64,000 nucleotides of DNA from Pseudomonas beijingensis (GCF_030687295.1 NZ_CP117425.1:992001-1056000), one strand, 5' to 3'. Positions 28,607 through 37,857 are shown, counted from the stretch's first letter. Notes: a model not told the origin generated them from the letters alone. Translations and numbers: made by a program.

Positions 28607-29410
28607 ATGCAGCAAGACGATCCAAAAATCACCAAGGACGCCGCGCCCACAGGCACGCAAACATTGCTGCGTGGCCTGGGCGTGGTCCAGGCGGTCGCCA
28701 GCGGTGCCCGTGACTTGAAGGAAATCGCCCGGCTGATCGGCACCACCCGCAGCACCACCCATCGCCTGGCCAGTTGCCTGGTGGACGAACGTTACCTGCG
28801 CGTGGTGCCGCAAGTGGGTTACCTGTTGGGGCCAAAGTTGATCGAGCTGGGCTTCCAGGCCCGGGAAGAGTTGCCGCTGGTGAGCCTGGCGGGGCCGTAC
28901 CTGGACGAGCTGTCGGCGCTGACCGGAGACACCGTTCACCTGGCGATTCGCGAGGGCGACGAAGTCTTGTACCTGCTGAAGAATCCGGGGCGTAACGGCC
29001 CGGAAATGCGCTCGCGCGTAGGCCATCGCATGCCGTTGGCGCGCACCGGGATCGGCAAGGCGCTGATGCTCGATGACACTCAGGAACAATGGAAGCGGCT
29101 GTATGAAATCAGCCTCCCGGCGGGTGGGAAGAATCAGTTCTGGCCCCAGCATCAGGAGCAATCCTGGGAACAGTTCCAGCAACGGATGGTGGAGTACGTG
29201 GCGGGGGGCTATGCCTTCGACCTGGAAGACAACGAACCGTCGATTCGCTGTGTGGCGGCGCCGATCCGTGACGCCGGCAAGCGTATCGTCGCCGGCATCA
29301 GTATCGCCAGCACCGTGCCATACATGCCGCTGGAAAAGATGGCCGAGCTGATTCCCCTGGTCAAAGGGGTCACAGCCCGGCTGTCGGCGGAACTGGGTGC
29401 CAAGGTCTGA
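28607..29410 (+). CDS. IclR family transcriptional regulator
   Basis: 267 residues. The N-terminal winged helix (TLLRGLGVVQAVASGARDLK, GTTRSTTHRLASCLVD) and the C-terminal effector domain with SRVGHRMPLARTGIGKALML are the IclR family pattern. Located directly after the carrier gene on the same strand, it is the best candidate to bind the TCCCA-N5-TGGGA palindromes before dgoK and the SDR gene. The effector is probably galactonate or its dehydration product; this is inference. Confidence 0.9.
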   Translation: MQQDDPKITKDAAPTGTQTLLRGLGVVQAVASGARDLKEIARLIGTTRSTTHRLASCLVDERYLRVVPQVGYLLGPKLIELGFQAREELPLVSLAGPYLDELSALTGDTVHLAIREGDEVLYLLKNPGRNGPEMRSRVGHRMPLARTGIGKALMLDDTQEQWKRLYEISLPAGGKNQFWPQHQEQSWEQFQQRMVEYVAGGYAFDLEDNEPSIRCVAAPIRDAGKRIVAGISIASTVPYMPLEKMAELIPLVKGVTARLSAELGAKV

Positions 29411-29416
29411 CGAACG

Positions 29417-30469
29417 TCAGGCCTTGAGCGTCGCCATGTCGATGACGAAGCGGTACTTCACGTCGCCTGCGATCATGCGGCTGTAGGCTTCGTTGATCTG
29501 GCGAATGTCGAGCATTTCAATGTCGCAGCTGATGTTGTGTTCGGCGCAGAAATCCAGCACTTCCTGGGTTTCTGCGATACCGCCGATCAACGAGCCGGCC
29601 AGGACACGGCGACCCATGATCAGTTTTGCCGCGTGTACCGGCGGATCGATCGGCTCGACCAGGCCCACGATGATGTGCACGCCGTTGAAACGCAGCGTGT
29701 CGAGGTAGGGGTTGAGGTCGTGCTGCACCGGAATGGTGTCCAACAGGAAGTTGAAACGTCCGGCTGCGGCAGCCATCTGTTCGGCGTCGGTGGACACGAT
29801 CACGTGGTCCGCGCCTTGGCGACGAGCCTCGTCAGCTTTGCTGGCTGAGCGGGTGAAGAGCGTCACTTCTGCGCCCATGGCCTTGGCGAACTTGATGCCC
29901 ATGTGGCCGAGACCGCCCATGCCTAGCACGCCGACCTTGTCACCGGCCTTCACGCCATAGTGCTTGAGGGGTGAGTAGGTGGTGATGCCGGCGCAGAGAA
30001 GCGGCGCGGCGCTGGCCGGGTCGAGTGCGGCCGGGATGCGCAGCACAAAGTGCTCGTTAACCACGATGCTGTTGGAGTAACCGCCCATGGTGTGGCCGCC
30101 GCTCACGCGGTCCGGGCTGGCGTAGGTCTGGGTCATGCCTTCGAAACAGTATTGCTCCAAGTCAGCGTGACACGCTTCGCACTCGCGGCAGGAGTCGACC
30201 ATGCAGCCTACGCCCACCAGGTCGCCAACCTTGTAGCGGGTGACGTCCGCGCCGACGGCGGTGACTTTGCCGATGATCTCATGGCCGGGCATCAGCGGAT
30301 AAACGGCGATGCCCCATTCATTGCGGGCCTGATGGATGTCGGAGTGACAGACACCGCAGTAGAGAATATCGATCGCCACATCGTCGGCTCGCGGGCTGCG
30401 ACGCTCGAATTTCATGGGGGCGAGGGGAGTGGTGGCCGACTGGGCGGCATATCCGATGGCTGTGTACAT
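29417..30469 (-). CDS. Zinc-dependent alcohol dehydrogenase, cinnamyl-alcohol/YahK type
   Basis: 350 residues. The catalytic zinc site is in CGVCHSD and PGHEIIG; the structural zinc cysteines are in VGCMVDSCRECEACHADLEQYC. The NADP-binding loop is GMGGLGHMG. The family reduces a broad range of aldehydes. I selected the ATG at 30469 (MYTAIGYAAQ); an in-frame start at 30556 has no support. It is divergent from an AraC regulator and its end is seven bases from the IclR stop (convergent). Confidence 0.92.
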   Translation of the reverse strand: MYTAIGYAAQSATTPLAPMKFERRSPRADDVAIDILYCGVCHSDIHQARNEWGIAVYPLMPGHEIIGKVTAVGADVTRYKVGDLVGVGCMVDSCRECEACHADLEQYCFEGMTQTYASPDRVSGGHTMGGYSNSIVVNEHFVLRIPAALDPASAAPLLCAGITTYSPLKHYGVKAGDKVGVLGMGGLGHMGIKFAKAMGAEVTLFTRSASKADEARRQGADHVIVSTDAEQMAAAAGRFNFLLDTIPVQHDLNPYLDTLRFNGVHIIVGLVEPIDPPVHAAKLIMGRRVLAGSLIGGIAETQEVLDFCAEHNISCDIEMLDIRQINEAYSRMIAGDVKYRFVIDMATLKA

Positions 30470-30648
30470 GATGGACCTCGCTAAACAATGAACGGTGAGG
30501 CGTCCATTCTGGGAGTCCTGGCGACAGGCGGCGATGGCGATTCCTCCGCCTGTCATGCCTAATCCTCCGGTCTTGGCCAGGATTTGATCCTCTGTGGCGC
30601 GAGACCTGCGATGATGGTTTCATCCCCTTTTTCGTGAAGTTTTCACCC

Positions 30649-31539
30649 ATGTTGTTGACCCGCCATCTCGATGCCAACGCCACGTTGGTTTCATTGATAG
30701 AACCCTTGGCGACCCGCGACGGTTTCGTCCCGACGCCACTGCCCGGCGTGCATACGCTTCGGGCCAGCCAGGACGTCGCCCGTGGCCCGCAGCTCTACGA
30801 GCCGAGCCTGGTGATCATTGCCCAGGGCAGCAAACTGGCGTACCTGGGGCCTCGTACGCTGGAATATGGCGCCGGGCATTATCTGATCCAGGCCTTGCCG
30901 GTGCCGTTCGAATGCGAAACCTACGCCATGCCCAATGCTCCACTGCTTGGGGTTTCCGTTGCGATCGATCGGGCGATGCTGGGGGAGCTGGTGCTGGCCA
31001 TGGGGCTGGTACCGGGTCGGAACCTGGCGCCGCAGACGCCGGAATCGATGACCTGCGCAGTGCTCGATGACGCCATGCGTGGGTGTGTTGAACGCTTGCT
31101 GCGCTGCTTGCACGATCCGTTGGAATGCCAGGTCATGGGCCAGGCACGGCTGCGGGAGTTGCTGTTCGTCGCGTTGCGCGGGCCCCAGGCCGATGTGCTG
31201 CGGGCACTGGTGGAGCAGCAAGGCCAGTTCGCCCGGATCGCCGTGGCCTTGAGTCATTTGCATGCGCACTTCACCGAGCCGCTGAACGTCGAGACCCTGG
31301 CCAGTTGCGCGAACATGAGTGCTTCGACCTTCCATGAGCATTTCAAGCGCAGCACCTTGCTGTCGCCGGTGCAGTACCTCAAGCGGCTGCGACTGCTCAA
31401 GGCTCAGCGGTTGCTGCTGATCGAGGGCATGGGCGTGGCCCAGGTTGCACATCAGGTGGGGTATCAGAGCCCGTCGCAGTTCAGTCGCGAGTACAAGCGC
31501 TATTTCGAGCGCAACCCCGGGGAAGAGCGCGTGGCGTGA
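30649..31539 (+). CDS. AraC family regulator (AraC_N type)
   Basis: 296 residues from the ATG at 30649. The N-terminal domain (GPQLYEPSLVIIAQGSKLAY) is of the AraC_N group often controlling aldehyde or alcohol dehydrogenases. The C-terminal pair of helix-turn-helices (SASTFHEHFKRSTLLSPVQY, then VGYQSPSQFSREYKRYF) is complete. Divergent placement from the alcohol dehydrogenase suggests it regulates that gene, probably in response to an aldehyde. Confidence 0.9.
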   Translation: MLLTRHLDANATLVSLIEPLATRDGFVPTPLPGVHTLRASQDVARGPQLYEPSLVIIAQGSKLAYLGPRTLEYGAGHYLIQALPVPFECETYAMPNAPLLGVSVAIDRAMLGELVLAMGLVPGRNLAPQTPESMTCAVLDDAMRGCVERLLRCLHDPLECQVMGQARLRELLFVALRGPQADVLRALVEQQGQFARIAVALSHLHAHFTEPLNVETLASCANMSASTFHEHFKRSTLLSPVQYLKRLRLLKAQRLLLIEGMGVAQVAHQVGYQSPSQFSREYKRYFERNPGEERVA

Positions 31540-31554
31540 TCCACGCAAATCCCT

Positions 31555-31644
31555 TGTGGGAGCGAGCTTGCTCGCGATGGCGGTGTGTCAGCCGACATCT
31601 GTGTTGAATGATAAACCGCCATCGCGAGCGAGCTCGCTCCCACA
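31555..31644. repeat. REP inverted pair after the AraC gene
   Basis: TGTGGGAGCGAGCTTGCTCG (31555 onward) and its mate ATCGCGAGCGAGCTCGCTCC (31621 onward) form an inverted pair; the second arm has an A-to-G change in the centre. It lies between convergent genes. Confidence 0.88.
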
Positions 31645-31678
31645 TTTGGACTGTGGTGTGCCTTGAAATGTAGGCAAC

Positions 31679-31702
31679 AAAAAGGCCCCCATTGCGGGAG
31701 CC
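31679..31702 (-). terminator. Rho-independent terminator of the ETF-QO gene
   Basis: On the minus strand, GGCTCCC, a five-base loop and GGGGGCC are followed by a run of T, 20 bases after the ETF-QO stop. Confidence 0.75.
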
Positions 31703-31721
31703 TCGATGTTCAGCGTGTGGC

Positions 31722-33386
31722 TTACATGTTCGGGTAAGTCGGCCCGCCAGCGCCTTCCGGCGATACCCAGGTGATGTTCTGTGCAGGGTCCTTGATGTCG
31801 CAGGTCTTGCAGTGAACGCAGTTCTGGGCGTTGATCTGGAAGCGCTTCTCGCCGTCTTCCTTGGTCACCACTTCGTACACGCCAGCCGGGCAGTAGCGCT
31901 GGGCCGGTTCGTCGTACAGCGGCAGGTTCTTGCTGATCGGGATGCTCGGGTCGGTCAGCTTCAGGTGGCAGGGTTGTTCTTCTTCATGGTTGGTACCGGA
32001 GATGAACACCGAGCTGAGTTTGTCGAAGCTGAGCTTGCCGTCCGGTTTCGGGTAGTCGATTTTCTTGCAATCGGCCGCCAGTTTCAGGCAAGCGTAGTCA
32101 GGCTTGTTGTCGTGCAGGGTGAACGGTATTTTGCCGCCGAAGATGTTCTGGTCGAGCCAGTTGAAGCCGCCACCGATGATCGCGCCGTATTTGTGGATCG
32201 CGGCACCGAAGTTGCGGCTGGCGAACAGTTCTTCGTACAGCCAGCTGTTCTTGAAGTTGTCGACGTAGGCGGTCAGTTCGTCACCGCCTTCGGACTCGGC
32301 GAACAAGCGATCGGCCACGGCTTCGGCGGCGAGCATGCCGGATTTCATGGCGGTGTGGCTGCCTTTGATCTTGGCGAAGTTCAGGGTGCCGAGGTCGCAA
32401 CCGATCAGCGCGCCGCCCTTGAAGACCATTTTCGGCAACGAGTTCAGGCCGCCCTTGCAGATGGCACGGGCGCCGTAGCTGACGCGCTTGCCGCCTTCCA
32501 GGTACTGCTTGAGCACCGGGTGATGCTTGAGGCGCTGGAACTCGTCGAACGGCGACAGGAAGGTGTTGCTGTAGGACAGGTCGATAATCAGGCCGACCAC
32601 CACCTGGTTGTTTTCCAGGTGATAGAGGAAGGAGCCGCCGGTGTTCTCGGTGCCCATGATGTCCAGCGGCCAGCCAGCGGTGTGCACCACCAGGCCGGGT
32701 TGATGCTTGGCCGGATCGATTTCCCAGATTTCCTTCAGGCCGATGCCGTAGTGCTGGGCGTCGGCCTCGCTGTCGAGGTTGAAACGCTTGATCAACTGTT
32801 TGCCGATGTGACCACGGCAGCCTTCGGCGAACAGCGTGTATTTGCCACGCAATTCCATGCCGGGGGTGTAGAGGCCGTCCTTCGGGTGGCCTTCGCGGTC
32901 GACACCCAGATCGCCGGTGATGATCCCGCGAACCACGCCGTTTTCGTCGAACAGCGCTTCCTGGGCGGCGAAGCCCGGGTAGATTTCCACGCCCAGGTTC
33001 TCGGCCTGCTGGGCCAGCCAGCGGCACAGGTTGCCCAGGGAAATAATATAGTTGCCTTCGTTGTGCATGGTCTTGGGCACAAAGAAGTCAGGGATTTTGC
33101 TCGCGGCCTCGGCGTTTCTCAGGACATAAATGTCATCGCGAACGACGGGCGTGTTCAACGGCGCGCCGAGCTCTTTCCAGTCGGGGAACAGTTCGTTCAG
33201 GGCGCGGGGCTCGAACACCGCGCCGGAGAGAATGTGCGCACCGACTTCGGAACCTTTTTCGACCACGCAGACGCTGATTTCCTTACCGGCTTCGGCGGCC
33301 TTCTGTTTCAGTCGGCAAGCGGCAGACAGGCCAGCGGGGCCGGCACCGACGATGACCACGTCGAATTCCATGTATTCGCGTTCCAC
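31722..33386 (-). CDS. Electron transfer flavoprotein-ubiquinone oxidoreductase
   Basis: 554 residues. It has an N-terminal FAD site (VIVGAGPAGLSAACRL), a ubiquinone/membrane segment in the middle, and a C-terminal 4Fe-4S ligand set (CPAGVYE and NCVHCKTCDI). It passes electrons from reduced ETF into the quinone pool during fatty-acid and amino-acid oxidation. The GTG start gives MEREYMEFD, the form seen in other pseudomonads. It is divergent from etfBA, its electron donor, with a shared regulatory region of about 540 bases. Confidence 0.95.
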   Translation of the reverse strand: MEREYMEFDVVIVGAGPAGLSAACRLKQKAAEAGKEISVCVVEKGSEVGAHILSGAVFEPRALNELFPDWKELGAPLNTPVVRDDIYVLRNAEAASKIPDFFVPKTMHNEGNYIISLGNLCRWLAQQAENLGVEIYPGFAAQEALFDENGVVRGIITGDLGVDREGHPKDGLYTPGMELRGKYTLFAEGCRGHIGKQLIKRFNLDSEADAQHYGIGLKEIWEIDPAKHQPGLVVHTAGWPLDIMGTENTGGSFLYHLENNQVVVGLIIDLSYSNTFLSPFDEFQRLKHHPVLKQYLEGGKRVSYGARAICKGGLNSLPKMVFKGGALIGCDLGTLNFAKIKGSHTAMKSGMLAAEAVADRLFAESEGGDELTAYVDNFKNSWLYEELFASRNFGAAIHKYGAIIGGGFNWLDQNIFGGKIPFTLHDNKPDYACLKLAADCKKIDYPKPDGKLSFDKLSSVFISGTNHEEEQPCHLKLTDPSIPISKNLPLYDEPAQRYCPAGVYEVVTKEDGEKRFQINAQNCVHCKTCDIKDPAQNITWVSPEGAGGPTYPNM

Positions 33387-33510
33387 AGGCTATCTCCTAC
33401 TCAAGGCTCACAGTTTTTCTAATTGGAGGTTTGGCGTTGCATCCTTGTTTGCTTCGCAAAAAGCGACGAAATCGACAATGGATGAACCGCGGGTCTCTCT
33501 TAAGCGGCGC

Positions 33511-33555
33511 ATTATATCTACACCACTCTCAGGGTCCAATACAAACGTTTGTTTG
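33511..33555 (-). promoter_or_regulatory. ETF-QO promoter with an adjoining PsrA-type box
   Basis: On the minus strand TTGGAC (33539-33534) and TATAAT (33516-33511) are 17 bases apart, a near-consensus promoter. Directly upstream, CAAAC-GTTT-GTTTG (33542-33555 on the plus strand) fits the PsrA consensus (G/C)AAAC-N2-4-GTTT(G/C). PsrA is the fatty-acid-responsive repressor of beta-oxidation genes in Pseudomonas. The promoter call is strong; the regulator assignment is motif-based. Confidence 0.65.
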
Positions 33556-33929
33556 AAATTGCCGCAGCCCAGATAAATCACTGACGTACGGCTTATGACT
33601 GACCATTTTGCCGTATTGACCGGAATAGGCGTTCCGGTCAAGATACGGGCGGTTTTGCGCTCGCCGTAGGCTGACTGTTGGTTTCAAGAGCACCTCTAAA
33701 GACAGGGCGAAGGCAGCATAAAGTGACGTATTGCGCGGTTCCGAGGCGCAGTTTACACGCCGCGATAATGAATGACTCATCGGTCATCACTGACCAATGG
33801 TCTTCACTCCCGTGAGCAAGGTCATGTGTGGTTCATGCCGGCGTTTTTAGAGGTGCCCTTGCGCCCATGAGCATCAACCGCCAGGTTCGCCTAGGCGACT
33901 TTTTTTCACCGGAGAGTAACGAGGAATCC
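33556..33929 (+). other. Leader and regulatory region upstream of etfB
   Basis: About 375 bases with no credible protein gene; short frames on both strands lack ribosome-binding sites. An inverted repeat, TTGACCGGAATAGGCGTTCCGGTCAA (33615-33640), could form a hairpin or operator, its arms being TTGACCGGAA and TTCCGGTCAA. The etfB promoter must lie here but I could not assign it with confidence. Confidence 0.5.
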
Positions 33930-34679
33930 ATGAAGGTTCTTGTAGCTGTCAAACGAGTGGTCGACTATAACGTCAAGGTTCGCGTCAAGGCGGACAACTC
34001 CGGCGTCGACCTCGCCAACGTCAAGATGTCGATGAACCCCTTCTGCGAAATCGCCGTGGAAGAAGCCGTACGCCTGAAAGAGAAAGGCGTGGCAACGGAA
34101 ATCGTCGTCGTCTCCATCGGCCCGACCACCGCCCAGGAACAACTGCGCACCGCGCTGGCACTGGGTGCCGATCGCGCCATCCTCGTCGAATCCGCCGAAG
34201 ACCTGACTTCCCTGGCCGTGGCCAAGCTGCTAAAGGCCGTAGTCGACAAGGAACAGCCACAGCTGGTGATCCTCGGCAAGCAGGCCATCGACAGCGACAA
34301 CAACCAGACCGGCCAGATGCTCGCGGCATTGAGCGGCTACGGTCAGGGCACCTTCGCATCGAAAGTCGAAGTGTCCGGCGACAGCGTTGCCGTGACCCGT
34401 GAGATCGACGGCGGCGCGCAGACCGTTTCCCTGAAACTGCCGGCCATCGTCACCACCGACCTGCGTTTGAACGAGCCGCGCTACGCGTCCCTGCCAAACA
34501 TCATGAAAGCCAAGAAGAAGCCGCTTGAAGTGCTGACTCCGGACGCTTTGGGCGTTTCCACCGCCTCCACCAACAAGACCGTCAAAGTCGAAGCGCCGGC
34601 TGCACGCAGCGCGGGCATCAAGGTCAAGTCGGTGGCTGAACTGGTCGAGAAACTGAAAAACGAAGCGAAGGTAATCTGA
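33930..34679 (+). CDS. etfB: Electron transfer flavoprotein subunit beta
   Basis: 249 residues. [16 protein letters not shown], the AMP-binding-fold region with VVSIGP, and [16 protein letters not shown] are the family hallmarks. It forms the ETF heterodimer with EtfA and receives electrons from acyl-CoA dehydrogenases. I chose the ATG at 33930, preceded by GAGGAAT, over a long unsupported upstream extension. etfA starts three bases after the stop. Confidence 0.96.
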   Translation: MKVLVAVKRVVDYNVKVRVKADNSGVDLANVKMSMNPFCEIAVEEAVRLKEKGVATEIVVVSIGPTTAQEQLRTALALGADRAILVESAEDLTSLAVAKLLKAVVDKEQPQLVILGKQAIDSDNNQTGQMLAALSGYGQGTFASKVEVSGDSVAVTREIDGGAQTVSLKLPAIVTTDLRLNEPRYASLPNIMKAKKKPLEVLTPDALGVSTASTNKTVKVEAPAARSAGIKVKSVAELVEKLKNEAKVI

Positions 34680-34681
34680 CT

Positions 34682-35611
34682 ATGACTATCTTGGTAATCG
34701 CCGAACACGATAACAAAGCGCTGGCTCCGGCCACGCTGAACACCGTTGCAGCCGCCGCCAAAATCGGTGGTGATGTCCACGTCCTGGTAGCCGGGCAGGG
34801 TGCTGGCGCCGTTGCCGAAGCCGCTGCGAAAATCGCTGGCGTGGCAAAAGTGCTGTCGGCCGACAACGCCGCCTACGCGCATCAGTTGCCGGAAAACGTT
34901 GCTCCGCTGGTCGCCGAGCTGGGCAAGGGCTACAGTCACATCCTGGCGGCCGCCACCTCCAACGGCAAGAACATCCTGCCGCGCGTGGCCGCCGCACTGG
35001 ACGTCGACCAGATCTCCGAAATCATCTCGGTTGAAAGCGCCGACACCTTCAAGCGCCCGATCTACGCCGGCAATGCCATTGCCACCGTGCAATCGAACGC
35101 TGCGGTCAAGGTCATCACCGTGCGTGCCACCGGTTTCGACCCGGTTGCCGCCGAAGGTGGTTCGGCTGCCGTTGAAGCAGTCGCTGCTGCTCATGACGCC
35201 GGCATCTCCAGCTTCGTCAACGAAGAATTGGCCAAGTCCGACCGTCCTGAACTGACCGCGGCCAAGATCGTCGTTTCCGGCGGTCGTGGCATGCAGAACG
35301 GTGACAACTTCAAGCACCTCTATGCCCTGGCCGACAAGCTGGGCGCCGCCGTCGGTGCTTCCCGCGCCGCGGTCGACGCCGGTTTCGTGCCCAACGACAT
35401 GCAGGTCGGCCAGACCGGCAAGATCGTTGCGCCACAGCTGTACATCGCCGTCGGTATCTCCGGCGCGATCCAGCACTTGGCTGGTATGAAAGACTCCAAG
35501 GTGATCGTGGCGATCAACAAGGATGAAGAGGCGCCGATCTTCCAGGTGGCCGACTACGGCCTGGTAGCGGACTTGTTCGAAGCCATCCCTGAGCTGGAGA
35601 AGCTGGTCTAA
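34682..35611 (+). CDS. etfA: Electron transfer flavoprotein subunit alpha
   Basis: 309 residues. The C-terminal FAD-binding signature is clear ([56 protein letters not shown]). EtfA holds the FAD that carries electrons to ETF-QO, encoded divergently nearby. A Rho-independent terminator follows the stop. Confidence 0.97.
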   Translation: MTILVIAEHDNKALAPATLNTVAAAAKIGGDVHVLVAGQGAGAVAEAAAKIAGVAKVLSADNAAYAHQLPENVAPLVAELGKGYSHILAAATSNGKNILPRVAAALDVDQISEIISVESADTFKRPIYAGNAIATVQSNAAVKVITVRATGFDPVAAEGGSAAVEAVAAAHDAGISSFVNEELAKSDRPELTAAKIVVSGGRGMQNGDNFKHLYALADKLGAAVGASRAAVDAGFVPNDMQVGQTGKIVAPQLYIAVGISGAIQHLAGMKDSKVIVAINKDEEAPIFQVADYGLVADLFEAIPELEKLV

Positions 35612-35633
35612 TCCGGCGTCTTCACTTATAAAG

Positions 35634-35662
35634 AGCCCGGCCCTTTGGCCGGGCTTTTTATT
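35634..35662 (+). terminator. Rho-independent terminator after etfA
   Basis: A nine-base GC-rich stem (AGCCCGGCC / GGCCGGGCT) with a four-base loop is followed by TTTTATTTT. Confidence 0.92.
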
Positions 35663-35702
35663 TTCTGCACTGTTTTTTTCGCTGCAAGGGGAGCATATCG
35701 CC

Positions 35703-36527
35703 ATGGATCTGCGTCGTTTGACCGGCTGGTCGTTGCTGTGGACGTTGGCGCTCGTGCCAGGCCTGTCTGTCGCCGCCGGCAAATGTGAACGCCTGATCGC
35801 CACCGGCAGCCCGGACGCGCCACCTTACCTCTGGCAAGACCCTCAGGACCCCAAGCACCTGATTGGCGCTGGCGCCGATCTGCTGGGGCACGTCGCGGCG
35901 GAGTTGGGGATCAAGATCGAATTGTTGTATGCCGGCAAGCGCGCCCAGGCGCTGGACGAAGTGCGCAGTGGACGCATGGACCTGCTCACCGACGCTCCGC
36001 TGACCGTCACCGGGCTGGAGGCGCTGGATTACGTCCATCCGCCCTTGCTGGAAAACGATTACCTTGTCTGGACCCGCCAGGACTCGACTTTGGTCATCAA
36101 CCAGCCCGAGGATCTTCACGGTCATCCCGGCGCCTTGTCGGAAAAGTCTCGCATGACCCAAGGATTCGGCGTTTTTGCCGAGCAGAAATTGTCCTTGGTG
36201 CGCACGCCCAACCTGACCCAGGCCTTTCAGAAATTGCTGTTGGGAGAGGTGGAATATGTCCTGGCGGGGCGCTATTCAGGCCTGGCGATGGCGCAGACAC
36301 TGGGGATGGCCAGCGACCTGCAAGCCGCGGCACAACCGGTGGACAAACCCGGGTTGTTCCTCGCGGTTTCCCATAACTCCGCCTGCAATGACCCATGGTT
36401 ACGCGGACAGCTGGCGCAAAAGATGACAGAATTGGCCGCGTCCGGTCTGACGGAGGCTGTGTTGCAGCGCAATCTAGAGCGTTGGAACACACAGTTGCAG
36501 CCACCTGTCAGTGCCCCAAAACAGTAG
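35703..36527 (+). CDS. Periplasmic solute-binding protein, family 3 type
   Basis: 274 residues. A signal peptide (GWSLLWTLALVPGLSVAAG) precedes a periplasmic binding fold: the APPY-like DAPPYLWQD, a GAGADLLGHVAAELG helix and the RMDLLTDAPLT strand common to amino-acid-type binding proteins. No permease or ATPase gene is near, so it may be an orphan receptor or sensor-like protein rather than part of an importer. It is ten bases upstream of a lipoprotein gene and may share its message. Confidence 0.78.
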   Translation: MDLRRLTGWSLLWTLALVPGLSVAAGKCERLIATGSPDAPPYLWQDPQDPKHLIGAGADLLGHVAAELGIKIELLYAGKRAQALDEVRSGRMDLLTDAPLTVTGLEALDYVHPPLLENDYLVWTRQDSTLVINQPEDLHGHPGALSEKSRMTQGFGVFAEQKLSLVRTPNLTQAFQKLLLGEVEYVLAGRYSGLAMAQTLGMASDLQAAAQPVDKPGLFLAVSHNSACNDPWLRGQLAQKMTELAASGLTEAVLQRNLERWNTQLQPPVSAPKQ

Positions 36528-36536
36528 GGAACATTA

Positions 36537-36896
36537 GTGACTATTCGACCTCTTTTCGCTGCCCTGGCCGTTCTGGCTCTGGCGGGCTGCGCAGCCGATC
36601 CGGCGCCGAATGAACAGATCCGCCTGACCGAACAGGCACTGGAGCAAGCCCGGGCCGTTGGCGCCACTGCCGACGAAGTGCCCGAATTGAAACTGGCTGA
36701 AGAAAAATTCGCCCGCGCCAAATCCAACATGGCCGACGAATCCTACAAGAAGGCGCGCATGCGGGCCGAACAGGCTGAACTCGACGCCCGCCTGGCCGAA
36801 GCGAAGGTGCTGACCCTCAAGAGCCAGGAGCAATTGAACGTGCTCGACACCCGCATCAAGCGCTTGCGCAAACAGTTGAGGGAGGACGCCCAATGA
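36537..36896 (+). CDS. DUF4398 lipoprotein
   Basis: 119 residues, GTG start. A lipobox (LALAGC, cysteine at about residue 20) predicts a lipid-anchored protein. The mature part is one long charged helix pair (TEQALEQARAVGATADEVPE, FARAKSNMADESYKKARMRA), typical of DUF4398. Its stop overlaps the start of the OmpA-family gene (ATGA), so the two are made together and probably act together at the outer membrane. Confidence 0.85.
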   Translation: MTIRPLFAALAVLALAGCAADPAPNEQIRLTEQALEQARAVGATADEVPELKLAEEKFARAKSNMADESYKKARMRAEQAELDARLAEAKVLTLKSQEQLNVLDTRIKRLRKQLREDAQ

Positions 36897-37703
36897 AGCA
36901 CTCCCACGTATTGGGCGGTTTGGTCCTCGCCGGCCTGGCCAGCTTGTATGGCTGCGCCGGCCAACGCAGCGAAGCGGCACTCGAGCAGGCCAGCACCGAT
37001 TTCCAGAAGGTCAAGGAAGACGCCAACGTGTTGCGTGCCGCACCCCGGGACTTGATCCGCGCCGGTGAATCCCTGGCTCGTGCCGATCGCTTGTCCAGCT
37101 ACTGGGGCAGCGGCGAGGACGTGCAGCATTACGCCCTACCTGAGCCAACGCTACAGTGCGATCGCCCGGGAACACAGTAACCAGGTGCTCAACGAAGAAC
37201 GTGCGGCGAAGCTCGAACTGGAGCGCCAGCGCCTGCAGTTGGCCTTGCGTGAATCCAAGTTGCTGAGTGTGCAGCAGCAGGGCAAATGGCTCGAAGAGCA
37301 GATCATGGCGATGGCGACCACCCAGACCGATCGCGGCCTGGTGATGACCCTGGGCGACGTGTTGTTCGACACCGGTGAAGCGGAACTGAAGAACTCGGCC
37401 AACCGGGTCGTGCTCAAGATCGTGCAGTTCTTGCAGCTCAACCCCAAGCGCGTGGTGCGTATCGAGGGGTATACCGACAGTACCGGCGGCAAGCAGGAAA
37501 ACCTCAAGCTGTCCCGCGACCGTGCACAGTCGGTAGCGGATGTGCTGGTGGACCTGGGGATTGATGAAAAGCGCATTCAGGTCGAAGGCTATGGGGATGA
37601 GTACCCGGTGGACGTCAATGCTTCCGAGCGGGGCCGGGCACAGAACCGTCGCGTTGAAATTGTGTTCTCCGACGAAAAAGGCCAGCTCGGCGCCGCCCGC
37701 TAA
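36893..37703 (+). CDS. OmpA-family lipoprotein with DUF4398-like N-terminus (one frameshift, probable sequencing error)
   Basis: An N-terminal lipobox (LASLYGC) is followed by a coiled-coil region and a C-terminal OmpA-like peptidoglycan-binding domain (FDTGEAELKNSANRVV, IEGYTDSTGGKQENLKLSRD, GRAQNRRVEIVF). The frame is lost at 37134-37136 (one extra C in GCCCTACC); without it the protein is 269 residues and reads through QHYAYLSQRYSAIA. It would tether the outer membrane to peptidoglycan. It is coupled to the DUF4398 gene and ends in a terminator. Confidence 0.87.
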
Positions 37704-37718
37704 GGGTTGCGTCACTGG

Positions 37719-37754
37719 AAAACCCGGCCCCTGTAACAGGCGCCGGGTTTTTTT
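37719..37754 (+). terminator. Rho-independent terminator after the OmpA-family gene
   Basis: AAAACCCGGC and GCCGGGTTTT arms enclose a short CTGT-AACAG inner stem; a run of seven T follows. Confidence 0.9.
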
Positions 37755-37804
37755 GGCCCTGCAGTCGACGCAGGATGAGTACAGTTAGAGCTGTCACTCC
37801 ACTG

Positions 37805-37857
37805 TACTGTCGAGTAATCTGGCAACTGTCCCAGTACACTTCTAAACTGTTCCGGTA
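37805..37857. promoter_or_regulatory. Direct repeats upstream of the MocR gene
   Basis: AACTGTCCCAGTA (37824-37836) and AACTGTTCCGGTA (37845-37857) are direct repeats 21 bases apart, two helical turns. A third, weaker copy (TACTGTCGAGTA, 37805-37816) lies 19-20 bases further up. MocR/GabR-type dimers bind such direct repeats, so this is a candidate autoregulatory site. Confidence 0.5.

Noticed and set aside
31692-33422. 576-residue plus-strand frame over the ETF-QO gene
   Set aside because: Antisense of a clearly functional enzyme; codon pattern is the mirror of the true gene.
33408-33780. Short minus-strand frames in the ETF-QO/etfBA intergenic region
   Set aside because: They run through the ETF-QO promoter and lack start signals.
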